From Gammaproteobacteria bacterium (GTDB lineage: Bacteria > Pseudomonadota > Gammaproteobacteria > UBA1113), in NCBI GenBank assembly GCA_021156165.1, contig JAJNBM010000007.1, positions 1-39,465 of the forward strand: a DNA stretch of 39,465 nt, in the 5' to 3' direction. How positions within the stretch are numbered: position 1 is the first letter of the stretch; the number at the start of each line of letters is the position of its first letter. The notes below the pieces were generated by a model, which was not told the origin of the DNA, did not search any database, and was given only the letters and a program-made list of their open reading frames with translations. The position numbers and the translations under genes are program-made. This document shows, in pieces, positions 16,737 through 26,330 of the stretch.

Positions 16737-16978
16737 CTATCTCTTTTCATGGGGGCAACGATCAATATGTTGCCTGATTTGACGGGCATGCGCTTCCTCA
16801 TTACTTGGCGTTGACCAAATCGACATTTTACAACCATCCCTATCCATATGTGCACAAAGCATTCCCCCCACGCATGGGATGAATTCCCTGATTCTTTATA
16901 ACGCCATCCTTTTGATTCCGCATATTGGAGAGCTAACTCAATCGTTTTGCTGGGATGCTTGTTTCTTGTAATGCTCAC
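16737..16978 (-). pseudogene. HicA-like small protein gene broken by a one-base frameshift
   Basis: Starting at GTG (16978; AGGTGA nine bases upstream), the frame reads as far as NSSHAWG and then leaves the family. In another frame the DNA continues MLCAHMDRDGCKMSIWST, PSNEEAHARQIRQHIDRC and PHEKR, ending at TAG (16737-16739). Joined by one extra base at the G6 tract (16864-16869 on the plus strand are six C), the protein is 80 residues: WGGMLCAHMDRDGC across the junction. The SHAWG, SIWSTP and HA-x-x-I motifs belong to a family of small, probably RNA-binding, HicA-like proteins paired with HTH partners. As sequenced the gene is broken and fused to its partner. The tract may be a real mutation, a phase-variable switch or a sequencing error. 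Confidence 0.7.
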
Positions 16979-16992
16979 CGTGTCACCTAAAT

Positions 16993-17024
16993 ACTATAGC
17001 CAATAAGTTGACATCTGTCAACAT
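16993..17024 (-). promoter_or_regulatory. Near-consensus promoter overlapped by a palindromic operator
   Basis: On the minus strand, TTGACA (complement of 17016-17021), 17 bases, TATAGT (complement of 16993-16998). The inverted repeat GTTGACA-TC-TGTCAAC (about 17007-17022) covers the -35. The start of transcription would be near 16986, only about eight bases before the GTG. This is a typical autorepressed toxin/antitoxin promoter. Confidence 0.7.
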
Positions 17025-17080
17025 GCTTCACTTAAAAAGTTAACTCTAGAAAAAAGTCTCATTGCCCCATTATAGTATTT

Positions 17081-17117
17081 AAAGAATTTTTACAAAATTC
17101 TTTAATGGGTTTATAGG
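17081..17117 (+). promoter_or_regulatory. Permease promoter with a 10-bp palindrome over the -35
   Basis: TTTACA (17089-17094), 17 bases, TATAGG (17112-17117). A perfect inverted repeat AAAGAATTTT-TAC-AAAATTCTTT spans 17081-17103 and covers the -35 box. The permease ATG follows at 17249. A second TATAAT at 17136 lacks a -35. Confidence 0.45.
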
Positions 17118-17248
17118 TATTATTTTTTGTTTGTTTATAATCAATTAAAATAAACAGGATGGGGAAGCCGCACCTTTCTTTTCTTTTAAGAACATGATTT
17201 AATTGACAATACCGGTCTAGAAAATGCCCCTAAGACAAGGACATCCAC

Positions 17249-18793
17249 ATGATCAAAAAACTTTCAAAAATGCAATTGATTCTTATATCCACAGGCGGCA
17301 TGATAGGCTCGGGTTGGTTATTCTCGCCTTTTTATGGTTACCAAACCGCGGGTGTGGGCGTGTTATATTCTTGGGTTATTACCGCGGTCATCACTTTAAT
17401 CATCGGTCTGTCTTTCGCGCAAATCTGTACCGCTTTCCCTATAGTCGGCGGTATTTACCGCTTTATGAGTTTAACGCATCCTAAAAGCATGGGTAGCATC
17501 TTTTTAATTTTAGGTTGGTTAAGCTACGTCGTGTATTTACCCTTAGAAGCGCAAGCCGTAGTGCAATACATAGGTTTTTGGGAGCCATCGCTGCTCCTTG
17601 ATGTTTCGCATAAAGTGGAACTGTCGACTAGAGGCATCGCGTTAGCCATGTTTATCATCTTGGCTATCACTGCTTTTAATACGCTAGTGATCACTCGCGT
17701 TGCCAAGATGAATAGCATCGTTAGCTTTTGGAAAATTTTAATCCCCCTCATGGTGGCGCTCATTCTTATTTCCAGCTTTGGCCATTTTCATTCACTCACA
17801 TCGGTTGCCAATAAAGTGAATTTCTCTTTCGAGAACATCCTGTTGGCGGTTACCAGCAGCGGCTTGGCTTTTGCTTTTTCCGGATTTCAAAATGGACTTA
17901 TATTAGCAAACCAAGTTAAGGATCCGATTAAGGCGCTACCCTATTCACTGTTTGCGCCCATACTGGTCGGCCTAGTTTTATACGGCTTACTTTCTTTGAG
18001 TTATTTGCTATGCCTAGACAATCAGCACCAATTGTCTTTAACCGGTACAGCTGCACCATTATTAGCGTTGGTGGCTTTATTTGGCTTGAATTGGTTATTC
18101 ACTATATTATTTATCGACGCGGTAGTTGCACCCTTGGGAACTACCAATGTCTACATCGCCGTCACTTCACGTATTTTGTATAGCGTTGGTAAAGAGCTAT
18201 TTCCGCAAAGCTTCTTAACTAGGCTCAATAAGCATGGCGCACCTGCTGTAGCATTGTGGCTCAATGGAGTGATAGGTATTATTTTCTTATTCCCATTTCC
18301 CACTTGGAAAGAACTCGTTAACTTTTTGTCGTCTATTGTAGTATTTGCTTATTTAGCAGGCCCGGTGAGCGTGATGGTATTGCATCTGAAGCAGCCGCAG
18401 CTTTTATACAAATTTAATTTATTCTATCCCAACTTAATCGGCTGCTTAGGCTTTATCTGCTGCACTTGGCTTATCTATTGGTCTGGTTACACCAATCTAG
18501 TTTATCTGTTTATTACGCTGTCTTTAATCGTCATTGGTTATTACGCATTTAATGTCAAGAAAGAAACCTTTTCTACTACACTGATTAAGAATTGGTATTT
18601 GTTAATCTATCTTGCCAGTATTGTTGTCGTTTCATTTCTACGCTCTAAAGCGCTCATTCCTTTTCCCGCAGACAATCTTGTCATCGCGGGCATAGGGTTA
18701 ATCTTTGCGTATGTCTTTAGAAAAAACAGTTTATCTTCTGAAAATTTAGAACAAAATATTATAAAGATTCGGCAAGAGATGGCGTTGGAATAA
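17249..18793 (+). CDS. APC-superfamily amino-acid permease
   Basis: A 514-residue inner-membrane transporter with about 12 hydrophobic segments. The first helix carries the APC signature LILISTGGMIGSGWLFSP (about 10-27), the unwound G-x-I-G-S-G substrate-binding turn; GIYRFMSLTHP (about 68-78) follows helix 2. It would import an amino acid by proton symport or exchange; the substrate is not readable. AAGGAC supports the ATG at 17249, and the length fits. Intracellular Legionellales rely on host amino acids and carry many such permeases. The methyltransferase gene starts 13 bases downstream, so they form an operon. Confidence 0.88.
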   Translation: MIKKLSKMQLILISTGGMIGSGWLFSPFYGYQTAGVGVLYSWVITAVITLIIGLSFAQICTAFPIVGGIYRFMSLTHPKSMGSIFLILGWLSYVVYLPLEAQAVVQYIGFWEPSLLLDVSHKVELSTRGIALAMFIILAITAFNTLVITRVAKMNSIVSFWKILIPLMVALILISSFGHFHSLTSVANKVNFSFENILLAVTSSGLAFAFSGFQNGLILANQVKDPIKALPYSLFAPILVGLVLYGLLSLSYLLCLDNQHQLSLTGTAAPLLALVALFGLNWLFTILFIDAVVAPLGTTNVYIAVTSRILYSVGKELFPQSFLTRLNKHGAPAVALWLNGVIGIIFLFPFPTWKELVNFLSSIVVFAYLAGPVSVMVLHLKQPQLLYKFNLFYPNLIGCLGFICCTWLIYWSGYTNLVYLFITLSLIVIGYYAFNVKKETFSTTLIKNWYLLIYLASIVVVSFLRSKALIPFPADNLVIAGIGLIFAYVFRKNSLSSENLEQNIIKIRQEMALE

Positions 18794-18806
18794 GGAGGGG
18801 GAAAAC

Positions 18807-19556
18807 ATGAATCCCTTATGGAAAAATACACCGGATAAAATTGGTCAGTTGATCCCTACTCTAAATGAGCAAGGATTTATGACAACTGTTCTCGATCCTT
18901 ATACGAATGCCTTTATAAGGTCTTTATGTGGGAGTAAAGATCCCGTGTTAGAGATAGGCACGGCCTATGGTATAGCCACGTTAGCAATGTTGAATAATAA
19001 CATCCACGTAATAGCCAATGATTTGGAAGTAAAACATTTAGATATTCTGAAAGATAATGTACCAAAAGAACTATCTCATTTAATCGAATATTGTTCTGGT
19101 GATTTTAGAGACTTAACTATCGCAAATAATAGTTTAGCTGGAATCCTCACTGTACGTGTCCTCCATTTTTTCTCGGGAGATATTATCGAAAAGTCTTTAC
19201 ACCAATTTTACCAATGGTTAAAACCTGGGGGTCAATTATGTCTGGTAGTGGATACCCCTTACCTGAAACATTTGAGTAAACTTATTCCACTATTTGAAAA
19301 AAGATTAGCTCAAGGAAAAGATTGGCCAGGACATTTTGATAACTATAAAGGCTATCTTGATGCTAAATATATAGATAAATTACCCGATTTTATGAATCTA
19401 CAAAGCCCTGAGACTCTACAACGCGCAACAGAAAAACAAGGATTTAAGGTAAAAGAGTTAGGATTTTGCGCACGACCGGATTATCCCGATGATGTCCGAT
19501 TAGATGGGCGAGAGAATATTGGTATTATCTGTATGAAACCTAACCCTCTATCGTAA
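18807..19556 (+). CDS. Class I SAM-dependent methyltransferase
   Basis: A 249-residue Rossmann-fold methyltransferase. Motif I is PVLEIGTAYGIATLAML (about 46-62), with an acidic motif II residue in IHVIANDLEVKHLD, and motif IV/V near TVRVLHFF and QWLKPGGQLCLVVDT. The substrate is unknown; the C-terminal half has no recognised recognition domain. A very strong ribosome-binding site (AAGGAGGGG) precedes the ATG. It follows the permease by 13 bases. Similar proteins occur in Legionella genomes with no function assigned, as far as I know. Confidence 0.8.
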   Translation: MNPLWKNTPDKIGQLIPTLNEQGFMTTVLDPYTNAFIRSLCGSKDPVLEIGTAYGIATLAMLNNNIHVIANDLEVKHLDILKDNVPKELSHLIEYCSGDFRDLTIANNSLAGILTVRVLHFFSGDIIEKSLHQFYQWLKPGGQLCLVVDTPYLKHLSKLIPLFEKRLAQGKDWPGHFDNYKGYLDAKYIDKLPDFMNLQSPETLQRATEKQGFKVKELGFCARPDYPDDVRLDGRENIGIICMKPNPLS

Positions 19557-19917
19557 ATGCCATTTCTTTTAATTGCTCAGACTTTCCTGGATTATTTCGC
19601 AAATAGACAATGACGGCAGCACAACCTCCTTAGTTTGTCGGGATAATCGGGGGGTGCGACCTTGGGTTGTCACGACAATCTAAGGCATAACTTTAGTTTG
19701 GTATGATAATCGATAATTTCGTCTTGGGATAACCGCAACCATTTCGCCACCAGAAATAGAAATGTTATTTAAATCAAATGGTTACATTTATATACGCGGT
19801 TTTGACCTTTCTCACGTCCGTATCTAAATCTCTGAGACATATGTCATCAGTTTTCATTGACGTGTAAACATTTTTGATATACACTTGTCATAGGTTTCAT
19901 GAGACAGAAATACGGTT
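19557..19917. other. Intergenic region before the ATPase gene
   Basis: 361 bases with no gene. It contains a loose direct repeat (TTAGTTTG...ATAATC near 19630 and again near 19690), a CAATGACGG word near 19608, a palindrome CTGAGACATATGTCATCAG (19832-19850), and the promoter at 19857-19885. Confidence 0.45.
19857..19885 (+). promoter_or_regulatory. Promoter of the ATPase gene
   Basis: TTGACG (19857-19862), 17-base spacer, TACACT (19880-19885). The palindrome with core GACATATGTC (19835-19844) lies just upstream and may bind a regulator. Confidence 0.5.
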
Positions 19918-20973
19918 ATGATTAAAGAGCTATTTATTGACAGAAAAGAGCATTTAAAGAGTTTGACCCATGGCTTGAAAAATGGCAAAGATTATATCCT
20001 CATTGCCCCTAGGCGCTTTGGCAAAACCACTTTAGCACAAAAAATATTAGAAGATATTGCACAGGACGCAGATTGCTTAACGATTCATATAGATATTATG
20101 CGCTACTCTGGAAGTGTACAAAGCGTAGCGGAAGGGATTGTAGAGAATTGTTTAAACGCACTGGGGTTTATGGGAAGACTGAAGTTCCTTTTAAAGCAGA
20201 TTGAATTTTCCTTCAAGCTTAAAGTTAAATATGGCGATTTGGAAATGGAACCTCTATTGCAGCTGATTCGTGAAAAAAATGATGAGTGGTTATTGTTAGA
20301 ACAAGCATTAGAACTTGTTGAGAAAATAGCGGTTAAACACAATAAAAAAATTATTGTTTTTTTTGACGAGTTTGGTGAATTGTTTTATTTGGGGGAGCGA
20401 GTCATAAAGGTTTTCCGCTCCGTTATTCAGCTGCAAAAACACGTAAATTATTTATTTGCTGGCAGTCAAGAAACGTTGATGACAAAAGTATTTGTTGAGA
20501 AATCGGGCGCTTTTTACCGTTTCGGCAATTTGATTTTCTTAAAAAATCTAGAGCGGGATGAGATTTTACTTTATTTAACAGAAATGAATCTGCCTTATGA
20601 AATTATAGAGATAATTTTGCATAAGTTTAATTGCCACCCCTATTATACCTCTAAGATCATTAAAGATCTCATCATAGAACCGCAGCATGCAAAATCCATA
20701 GATACCTTCCTAGATTATATTAATAATGTACTCATTAGTCAGGAAAATGGCTATTTAGAATTACAACTACAAAAGATCAAAGAAAAAACCCATGCATTGG
20801 ATGTCATGGTGAATCTTTCCATGGGGCTAGATCCTTATAGCAGCCTAAACATCAGCAGGCAAGCGGCCTATCTTGCCTTAAAAAACTTAGAAAATGGGGG
20901 CTTTATCACAAAAATAGAAAAGGCGAAATACGTTATTTCCGATCCCCTACTGGCTTTATATTTAAATCGCTAA
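19918..20973 (+). CDS. P-loop ATPase with winged-helix tail (STAND/archaeal-ATPase-like)
   Basis: A 351-residue protein. Walker A is APRRFGKTTLAQKIL (about 29-43), Walker B is KIIVFFDEFGEL (about 143-154), and a sensor-type FAGSQETLM lies near 180. These fit the archaeal-type ATPase/STAND-like group (ATPase_2/MNS families), often linked to defence or regulation. Residues after about 290 look like a winged helix (LNISRQAAYLALKNLENGGF) ending in YVISDPLLALYL, a common ending in this group. The role is unknown. It is preceded by a decent promoter and is not in an operon. Its stop overlaps the end of the convergent membrane-protein gene by 12 bases. Confidence 0.75.
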   Translation: MIKELFIDRKEHLKSLTHGLKNGKDYILIAPRRFGKTTLAQKILEDIAQDADCLTIHIDIMRYSGSVQSVAEGIVENCLNALGFMGRLKFLLKQIEFSFKLKVKYGDLEMEPLLQLIREKNDEWLLLEQALELVEKIAVKHNKKIIVFFDEFGELFYLGERVIKVFRSVIQLQKHVNYLFAGSQETLMTKVFVEKSGAFYRFGNLIFLKNLERDEILLYLTEMNLPYEIIEIILHKFNCHPYYTSKIIKDLIIEPQHAKSIDTFLDYINNVLISQENGYLELQLQKIKEKTHALDVMVNLSMGLDPYSSLNISRQAAYLALKNLENGGFITKIEKAKYVISDPLLALYLNR

Positions 20974-21630
20974 CACCCGCAACCTAAACTGTTTTTGTAT
21001 TTCTTCTTTAAAATTTTTAAAGGTTGCTTTTTGATACGGCAAAAGCGTTTCTATAATCTGTATCCTATAACCACTCACTTCTCGTTCTAAAAAATGTATG
21101 AGTATATCCAATAGTGCATGTTCATCTTTTATGATGCCTTTTTTTAAATCGTCTTGCGCCAATCTTTTTATGCCATTGAACCTATTTAAACCATTTAGAA
21201 TCTTAAAATAGTTTCTATCACTGTTAAAAATACATTGCAATATTTTGGTAATATCTTTTTCCTCCTTATACTTTTTGCGTTCCTTTCTATCGTAGGCCGC
21301 TAATATTTTAGCCGCTATTTCTTCCATGTTGATACTGATTTTGCTAGAACAAGCAAAGTCAGCCGTAATTTGGGTCACATCAACCTTTTCTCCCAGTCTA
21401 AGCGCTTTAATCTTGTCAAGTCTTTCCGTAATTGCTTTTTCTAATAAGCTGAGTTCAGATATCTGTAATGCCATGAAAAAACCTATAACCGTACTGGCAG
21501 CATGTATAGAATTTAATTTCTGTTTTTTAGATTGGTAAGTGTAGAATAATATATTGCAGAGGAGTGTTACAAAACCACCCAGTAGCACGGACATAAGAAA
21601 TCCAGATGCCAAGATGCTGTGTATAATCAT
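20962..21630 (-). CDS. Membrane-anchored protein of unknown function
   Basis: A 222-residue protein I do not recognise. Two hydrophobic stretches near the N-terminus (about 4-28 and 44-58) suggest a hairpin or two-pass anchor: ASGFLMSVLLGGFVTLLCNI and AASTVIGFFMALQIS. The rest is charged and helical, rich in Lys/Glu (AAYDRKERKKYKEEKD near 113-128), and probably cytoplasmic. The ATG at 21630 is chosen over 21651 because AAGGAG (21637-21642 complement) lies six bases upstream. The gene converges on and overlaps the ATPase gene by 12 bases. Confidence 0.6.
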   Translation of the reverse strand: MIIHSILASGFLMSVLLGGFVTLLCNILFYTYQSKKQKLNSIHAASTVIGFFMALQISELSLLEKAITERLDKIKALRLGEKVDVTQITADFACSSKISINMEEIAAKILAAYDRKERKKYKEEKDITKILQCIFNSDRNYFKILNGLNRFNGIKRLAQDDLKKGIIKDEHALLDILIHFLEREVSGYRIQIIETLLPYQKATFKNFKEEIQKQFRLRVLAI

Positions 21631-21707
21631 GAGTATCTCCTTATACTGCATTTTTTACCACGGGAGATATTAGCGCCCCTACAATAGATCTACCTCGTAG
21701 CGATGCG

Positions 21708-22433
21708 TCATTGTACCTTAGCCGCTAATATCACATCCGCTTGCAGCACTAATTTTTGATTGACGGGCACATTACCATTATTGCTAACGTCTGCCGCCGC
21801 TACACGCATCAACATGGGCTGAGGAGGAGGTACAATACTAGAGTTTAAGTCAAAATCAACGCTATTGACGAAAAAATCTTGTTTGTACAATTTATTTAAA
21901 CTGCGTATTTCTTCTGCAATGGAGCCATACACCGCTTGTCTTAAAGTGTCTTTTGCTTTTTGAATGTCTTCATCGCTAGGGCCGTATTGAATATCTACTA
22001 TACTGTATTTTGTTCCTGGCGAACTTAATTTATCGGCTCTGGCACGCAACCCGGCCAAGGCTGAATTAGCAATACGCGCTTCCGCTTGCGCCGACACTTG
22101 TTCTAAACCAGAACTGTCTTGATTACGATTGAATTGCGTTACATGCCAAGAGGCATTTTTCGCCAGCGTATCTAGACTTTTATTCATTTTCCCTTGAAAC
22201 TGATCCAATGCCTCATCCGTTAGGTTTGCATTAACCGCTACTATAACACGCGCTGAATCGCTCACTACCCATTGCTCTTTTTGTACTACATAGTGCACGT
22301 GATTCAAGCTGGGGTAGGGTGAGGCCAATTGTACCACTTGTGGAGGGGTGGGTTTGTCACTGGCACGAACGATGCTCGCCAATAATAACAGCCCTGCAAC
22401 GGCAATAGCTGCAACAATCCATTTTTTATTCAT
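21708..22433 (-). CDS. Periplasmic protein, possibly SIMPL/DUF541-like
   Basis: A 241-residue exported protein with a signal or anchor (KWIVAAIAVAGLLLLASIV) and a periplasmic part. VIVAVNANLTDEALDQF followed by ANSALAGLRARADKLS and an alternating strand pattern resembles SIMPL (DUF541) domains, which contain repeated V-x-x-x-A-x-L-x-x-L helices and beta strands. I am not sure of this assignment. It follows dolP by 87 bases, with a palindromic repeat in the gap, and may be the last gene of the envelope block. Confidence 0.45.
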   Translation of the reverse strand: MNKKWIVAAIAVAGLLLLASIVRASDKPTPPQVVQLASPYPSLNHVHYVVQKEQWVVSDSARVIVAVNANLTDEALDQFQGKMNKSLDTLAKNASWHVTQFNRNQDSSGLEQVSAQAEARIANSALAGLRARADKLSSPGTKYSIVDIQYGPSDEDIQKAKDTLRQAVYGSIAEEIRSLNKLYKQDFFVNSVDFDLNSSIVPPPQPMLMRVAAADVSNNGNVPVNQKLVLQADVILAAKVQ

Positions 22434-22480
22434 ATTATATCTCCGCCGTAAATTTTAAGGCATGTAAAGCGTTATTGGAA

Positions 22481-22506
22481 AGGGCAGGCACGGGAGCCTG
22501 CCCTAC
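22481..22506. repeat. Single-arm palindromic repeat
   Basis: AGGGCAGGC-ACGGGA-GCCTGCCCT followed by ACGATAGATCT. It is one arm of the double-hairpin family, in the gap between dolP and the periplasmic-protein gene. A degenerate half (CGCCCCTACAATAGATCT) lies at about 21674-21691. Confidence 0.7.
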
Positions 22507-22520
22507 GATAGATCTGTGCG

Positions 22521-23090
22521 CTACTCTACGTACTCAAACAGAGTCACTACCTTTTTCACCCCAGAAGACTTGCTTGCAATTTCCGCCGCGGTTTTGCCTT
22601 GGCCACGCGTTACTTGACCTAACATAAATACCGTACTGTTTTCAGTAACAATTTTCATTTGCGATGAGTTTAAACTTTTAGTGGCCAGCAATTGGGTTTT
22701 AATTTTACTGGTAATTAAGCTATCGCTAGATTGTGTTAGGGCCGAAATAGGTGTACCAATGGTGATCTCATTGTACAAACGCTTTATTCCGGGCACTGTC
22801 TGCACCAATTGCGCTGCACGCGTGCGCATCTCTTCCGTGGGCGTCTGCCCTGCTAATAACACTACCCCATTAAAAGATGACACAATAATTCGCGCTTTTT
22901 TAGCCAGCTCTTTATCGGCAAAGATTTTGTGTTCGGCATCGTAGGAAATTCTGCCATCGGCACTTAAAGTGCTGGGGCTACGGCCCTCATAAACCACCAC
23001 ACCCGCAACCGTCACACCGGCAACCACCGCGACCACACAACCGTCTAATAAAGCAACCATCAACAATAAAAGGCCTAAACATTTTTTCAT
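22521..23090 (-). CDS. dolP: Outer-membrane lipoprotein DolP (YraP), two BON domains
   Basis: A 189-residue lipoprotein. The start at 23090 is preferred to an upstream ATG because AAGGAG precedes it by seven bases and it yields a proper signal peptide, KKCLGLLLLMVALLDGC, with Cys18 as the lipidation site (the residues before it, LDG, are slightly unusual). Two BON domains follow (about 43-110 and 118-187), including GVVLLAGQTPTEEMRTRA and STVFMLGQVTRGQGKTAA, which match E. coli DolP. DolP sits in the outer membrane and supports BAM and division-site envelope integrity. Order lpoA-yraN-diaA-dolP is the conserved gammaproteobacterial arrangement; diaA stops one base before this ATG. Confidence 0.88.
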   Translation of the reverse strand: MKKCLGLLLLMVALLDGCVVAVVAGVTVAGVVVYEGRSPSTLSADGRISYDAEHKIFADKELAKKARIIVSSFNGVVLLAGQTPTEEMRTRAAQLVQTVPGIKRLYNEITIGTPISALTQSSDSLITSKIKTQLLATKSLNSSQMKIVTENSTVFMLGQVTRGQGKTAAEIASKSSGVKKVVTLFEYVE

Positions 23091-23091
23091 T

Positions 23092-24076
<985 letters not shown>

Positions 24077-24148
24077 AGTTTTTTACTCTTTATTGAAAGC
24101 CCATATTATATTCAGCCAAGAGCGGCTTTTGATCCACCCTACAGAGTT

Positions 24149-25912
24149 TTATATCAATCTTGCTTCACCATTTTGAAATTGCGCCCAGACCCCCTCACGA
24201 TACACTTGTTGATTAGGCCGTAGATACAATATTCCGGTAACCCCCGAATACCCATTTGCCAACTGATTAAAGTTAATCGCCATATTATAGGCATCATAGC
24301 CAAAGGCATATAGGCCCATTGTACTCGTAGTCAATGTAGCTGTATTGGCTTTGGCTACGGCGACCTCTGAAGAATTACTTACATACCACGGTAAAGTAGA
24401 AAATTGTATACCATTTAGATCTTGGTCTTTGAAAGGATCCCTTACCCCATTGTAAATATTATTCGTCGCATACACTGGAATGTTGTTGGCGTAATAGAAA
24501 TTCAGCAAAGGTTTAATGGCTCTAGCCTTATCGGGCGTTGCCACGAGGAAAATAACGTCTATATCCTGTCTACGATCGGCTACACTTTTATCGCTATTTT
24601 GCGCATTCGGCGACTTCGCTTGCAATGCATTTTTAATCGCGCTGTCTAATGGTGTGCTGTTGGTATAAGCCACGGATTCAGGTATTTGCCCACCCAAGCG
24701 TGTAAATTGTGTAACAAAACTGTTGACCACCCCTTGTCCCCAGCTATCTGCTGGCGCGATGACTAAAGCTCTAGTATACCCTCTCGCATAAGCGCGAAGG
24801 GCTGCTTGTTCAGCTTCATCATTGGGTGATAAAGCAAATTGATAGAAATTGCGCTTAGCCCTTTGTGTAGGAATATTATTCAGTACCAAGGTAGACACGC
24901 TGGTTCCAGCGTCAGCCAAGCGACTCACTTCAGACTTGGTTAACGGGCCTACAACCAAAGTAGCCCCATCAGCAACTGCTCGATTATATACAGCGGCAAT
25001 ATCAGCCCCATTCGTATCATATAACTTTACGCTGTGTCCCGTCGGATGGCTATAATAAGCTGCCATAAAGCCATCGCGCACAGCCTTGCCTGCACTGCCA
25101 GCAGAGCCTGTGGTAGGCAGTAATAAAGCGATACGCGAGGAATCTACATTGGCCGTTGTGGTAGCACGCGCCGGGCCAGTGGCCACTGTGCCGCTAGCGG
25201 AGATAGGAAATAAAATACTGGCGGGATGATTAGGGTATTGTTGCAACCACTGCTGATAATTATTTTGGAAATTTTGGCCGCCATTGCTGGTATCTTTATT
25301 TAATTGCGCGATAACGATCCAACCGCGGTCTTCGCTGCTATCGCTTTGATCTGCCATCCGCTGCAAAGTTTCAGCGGGCAAAGCCTCTAAACACAGTAAA
25401 GTGGCGTGGCGCACAGCCATGGCTTGATCGCTGGGCAACAAGGTACTCAAGCGGATTAAATCCTGACAATAGGCTTCATTTTGCCCCAACCCCTGATGAG
25501 CAAGGCTCGCTAATTGATAATAAGAACGCGCTAATTCTGGTGGTAGTTTTGCGGGCTGATTAATTGTAGCTAGGTTATTGAGCACTCCTAGGTTATTACC
25601 TTCATTGGCCGCTATTTTAGCTTTCAGAATAGATTTTTCTTCTTGTTGTCTAGGCGCAAGAGTAACACCATCGGTTAGGGCAAGATAGCTCTTAGCCTCT
25701 TCCGTTTGTCCATCGCTTAGAGCGCGTCCCGCGGCCTGGATGCGATAATAAGCAATTTCGCTCGGATTTTGTGTCATGCTTGCTTTTTGCAAATAGTCTG
25801 ACACTGATTCCGTGTAGTAGATCGTGGGTATCCCTGGCTCAGGTTCAGAGGTTAATAAACTACAACCGAATAAAACCAAAAAAATGATGAAAACAGGTAA
25901 TTTCTTAAACAC
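24149..25912 (-). CDS. lpoA: Penicillin-binding-protein activator LpoA
   Basis: A 587-residue outer-membrane lipoprotein. The start is GTG at 25912 (GGTGGAG seven bases upstream), giving FKKLPVFIIFLVLFGC with Cys17 as the lipid anchor; a longer frame starts at 25939. The N-terminal half is TPR-like and helical; the C-terminal half (from about 255) has a periplasmic-binding-protein fold: SSRIALLLPTTGSAGSAGKA then VVGPLTKSEVSRLAD and YARGYTRALVIAPADSWG. LpoA spans the periplasm to activate PBP1a. It heads the lpoA-yraN-diaA-dolP run and is divergent from hfq. The usual rsmI (yraL) neighbour is absent. Confidence 0.9.
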   Translation of the reverse strand: MFKKLPVFIIFLVLFGCSLLTSEPEPGIPTIYYTESVSDYLQKASMTQNPSEIAYYRIQAAGRALSDGQTEEAKSYLALTDGVTLAPRQQEEKSILKAKIAANEGNNLGVLNNLATINQPAKLPPELARSYYQLASLAHQGLGQNEAYCQDLIRLSTLLPSDQAMAVRHATLLCLEALPAETLQRMADQSDSSEDRGWIVIAQLNKDTSNGGQNFQNNYQQWLQQYPNHPASILFPISASGTVATGPARATTTANVDSSRIALLLPTTGSAGSAGKAVRDGFMAAYYSHPTGHSVKLYDTNGADIAAVYNRAVADGATLVVGPLTKSEVSRLADAGTSVSTLVLNNIPTQRAKRNFYQFALSPNDEAEQAALRAYARGYTRALVIAPADSWGQGVVNSFVTQFTRLGGQIPESVAYTNSTPLDSAIKNALQAKSPNAQNSDKSVADRRQDIDVIFLVATPDKARAIKPLLNFYYANNIPVYATNNIYNGVRDPFKDQDLNGIQFSTLPWYVSNSSEVAVAKANTATLTTSTMGLYAFGYDAYNMAINFNQLANGYSGVTGILYLRPNQQVYREGVWAQFQNGEARLI

Positions 25913-26330
25913 TATTGCGCTCCACCGAAACAATTCCACTGCATTTAACCACTGTGGGGCATTATGTCATAGTCATGGCTATAATACAAAAAATGAAGTG
26001 CAAAAAAATATCTTTTTTTTATGTTTTTAGCTACTTTTACCCGAGTATCCTATGGTATTTCTTTTCTTTGCGTGTTAGACTGCTCCACCTATACAGTTGA
26101 GGTATTACCTCACTTTCATAGAAAACTTCTAGTGACCACGGAGTAGGTGAATATACTCATAGCAATTGACTTTTAGGCGAGACGTCAAGCTCTAGCACGC
26201 CAAGCGTATTAAATATATATGACTGGCGCGAGCTGAGCGTGGGCAACCAAGCCTTAGAAGCAAAGGCGAAGAGTACAGCCCTTTTCGCGACACTAAACAT
26301 TATGTTGGGATCAAATAAAAGGAGAATGCT
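25913..26330. other. Divergent intergenic region between lpoA and hfq
   Basis: 418 bases with no gene seen. It must hold the lpoA (minus) and hfq (plus) promoters; I could not identify a convincing pair. TTGAC...GTCAA arms frame an imperfect palindrome near 26166-26188. AAGGAG before the hfq ATG is clear. Confidence 0.4.

Noticed and set aside
16187..16978. A single native 263-residue protein
   Set aside because: The middle section is out of family while another frame carries the family pattern to a stop one base before the partner's ATG; a frameshift explains this better.
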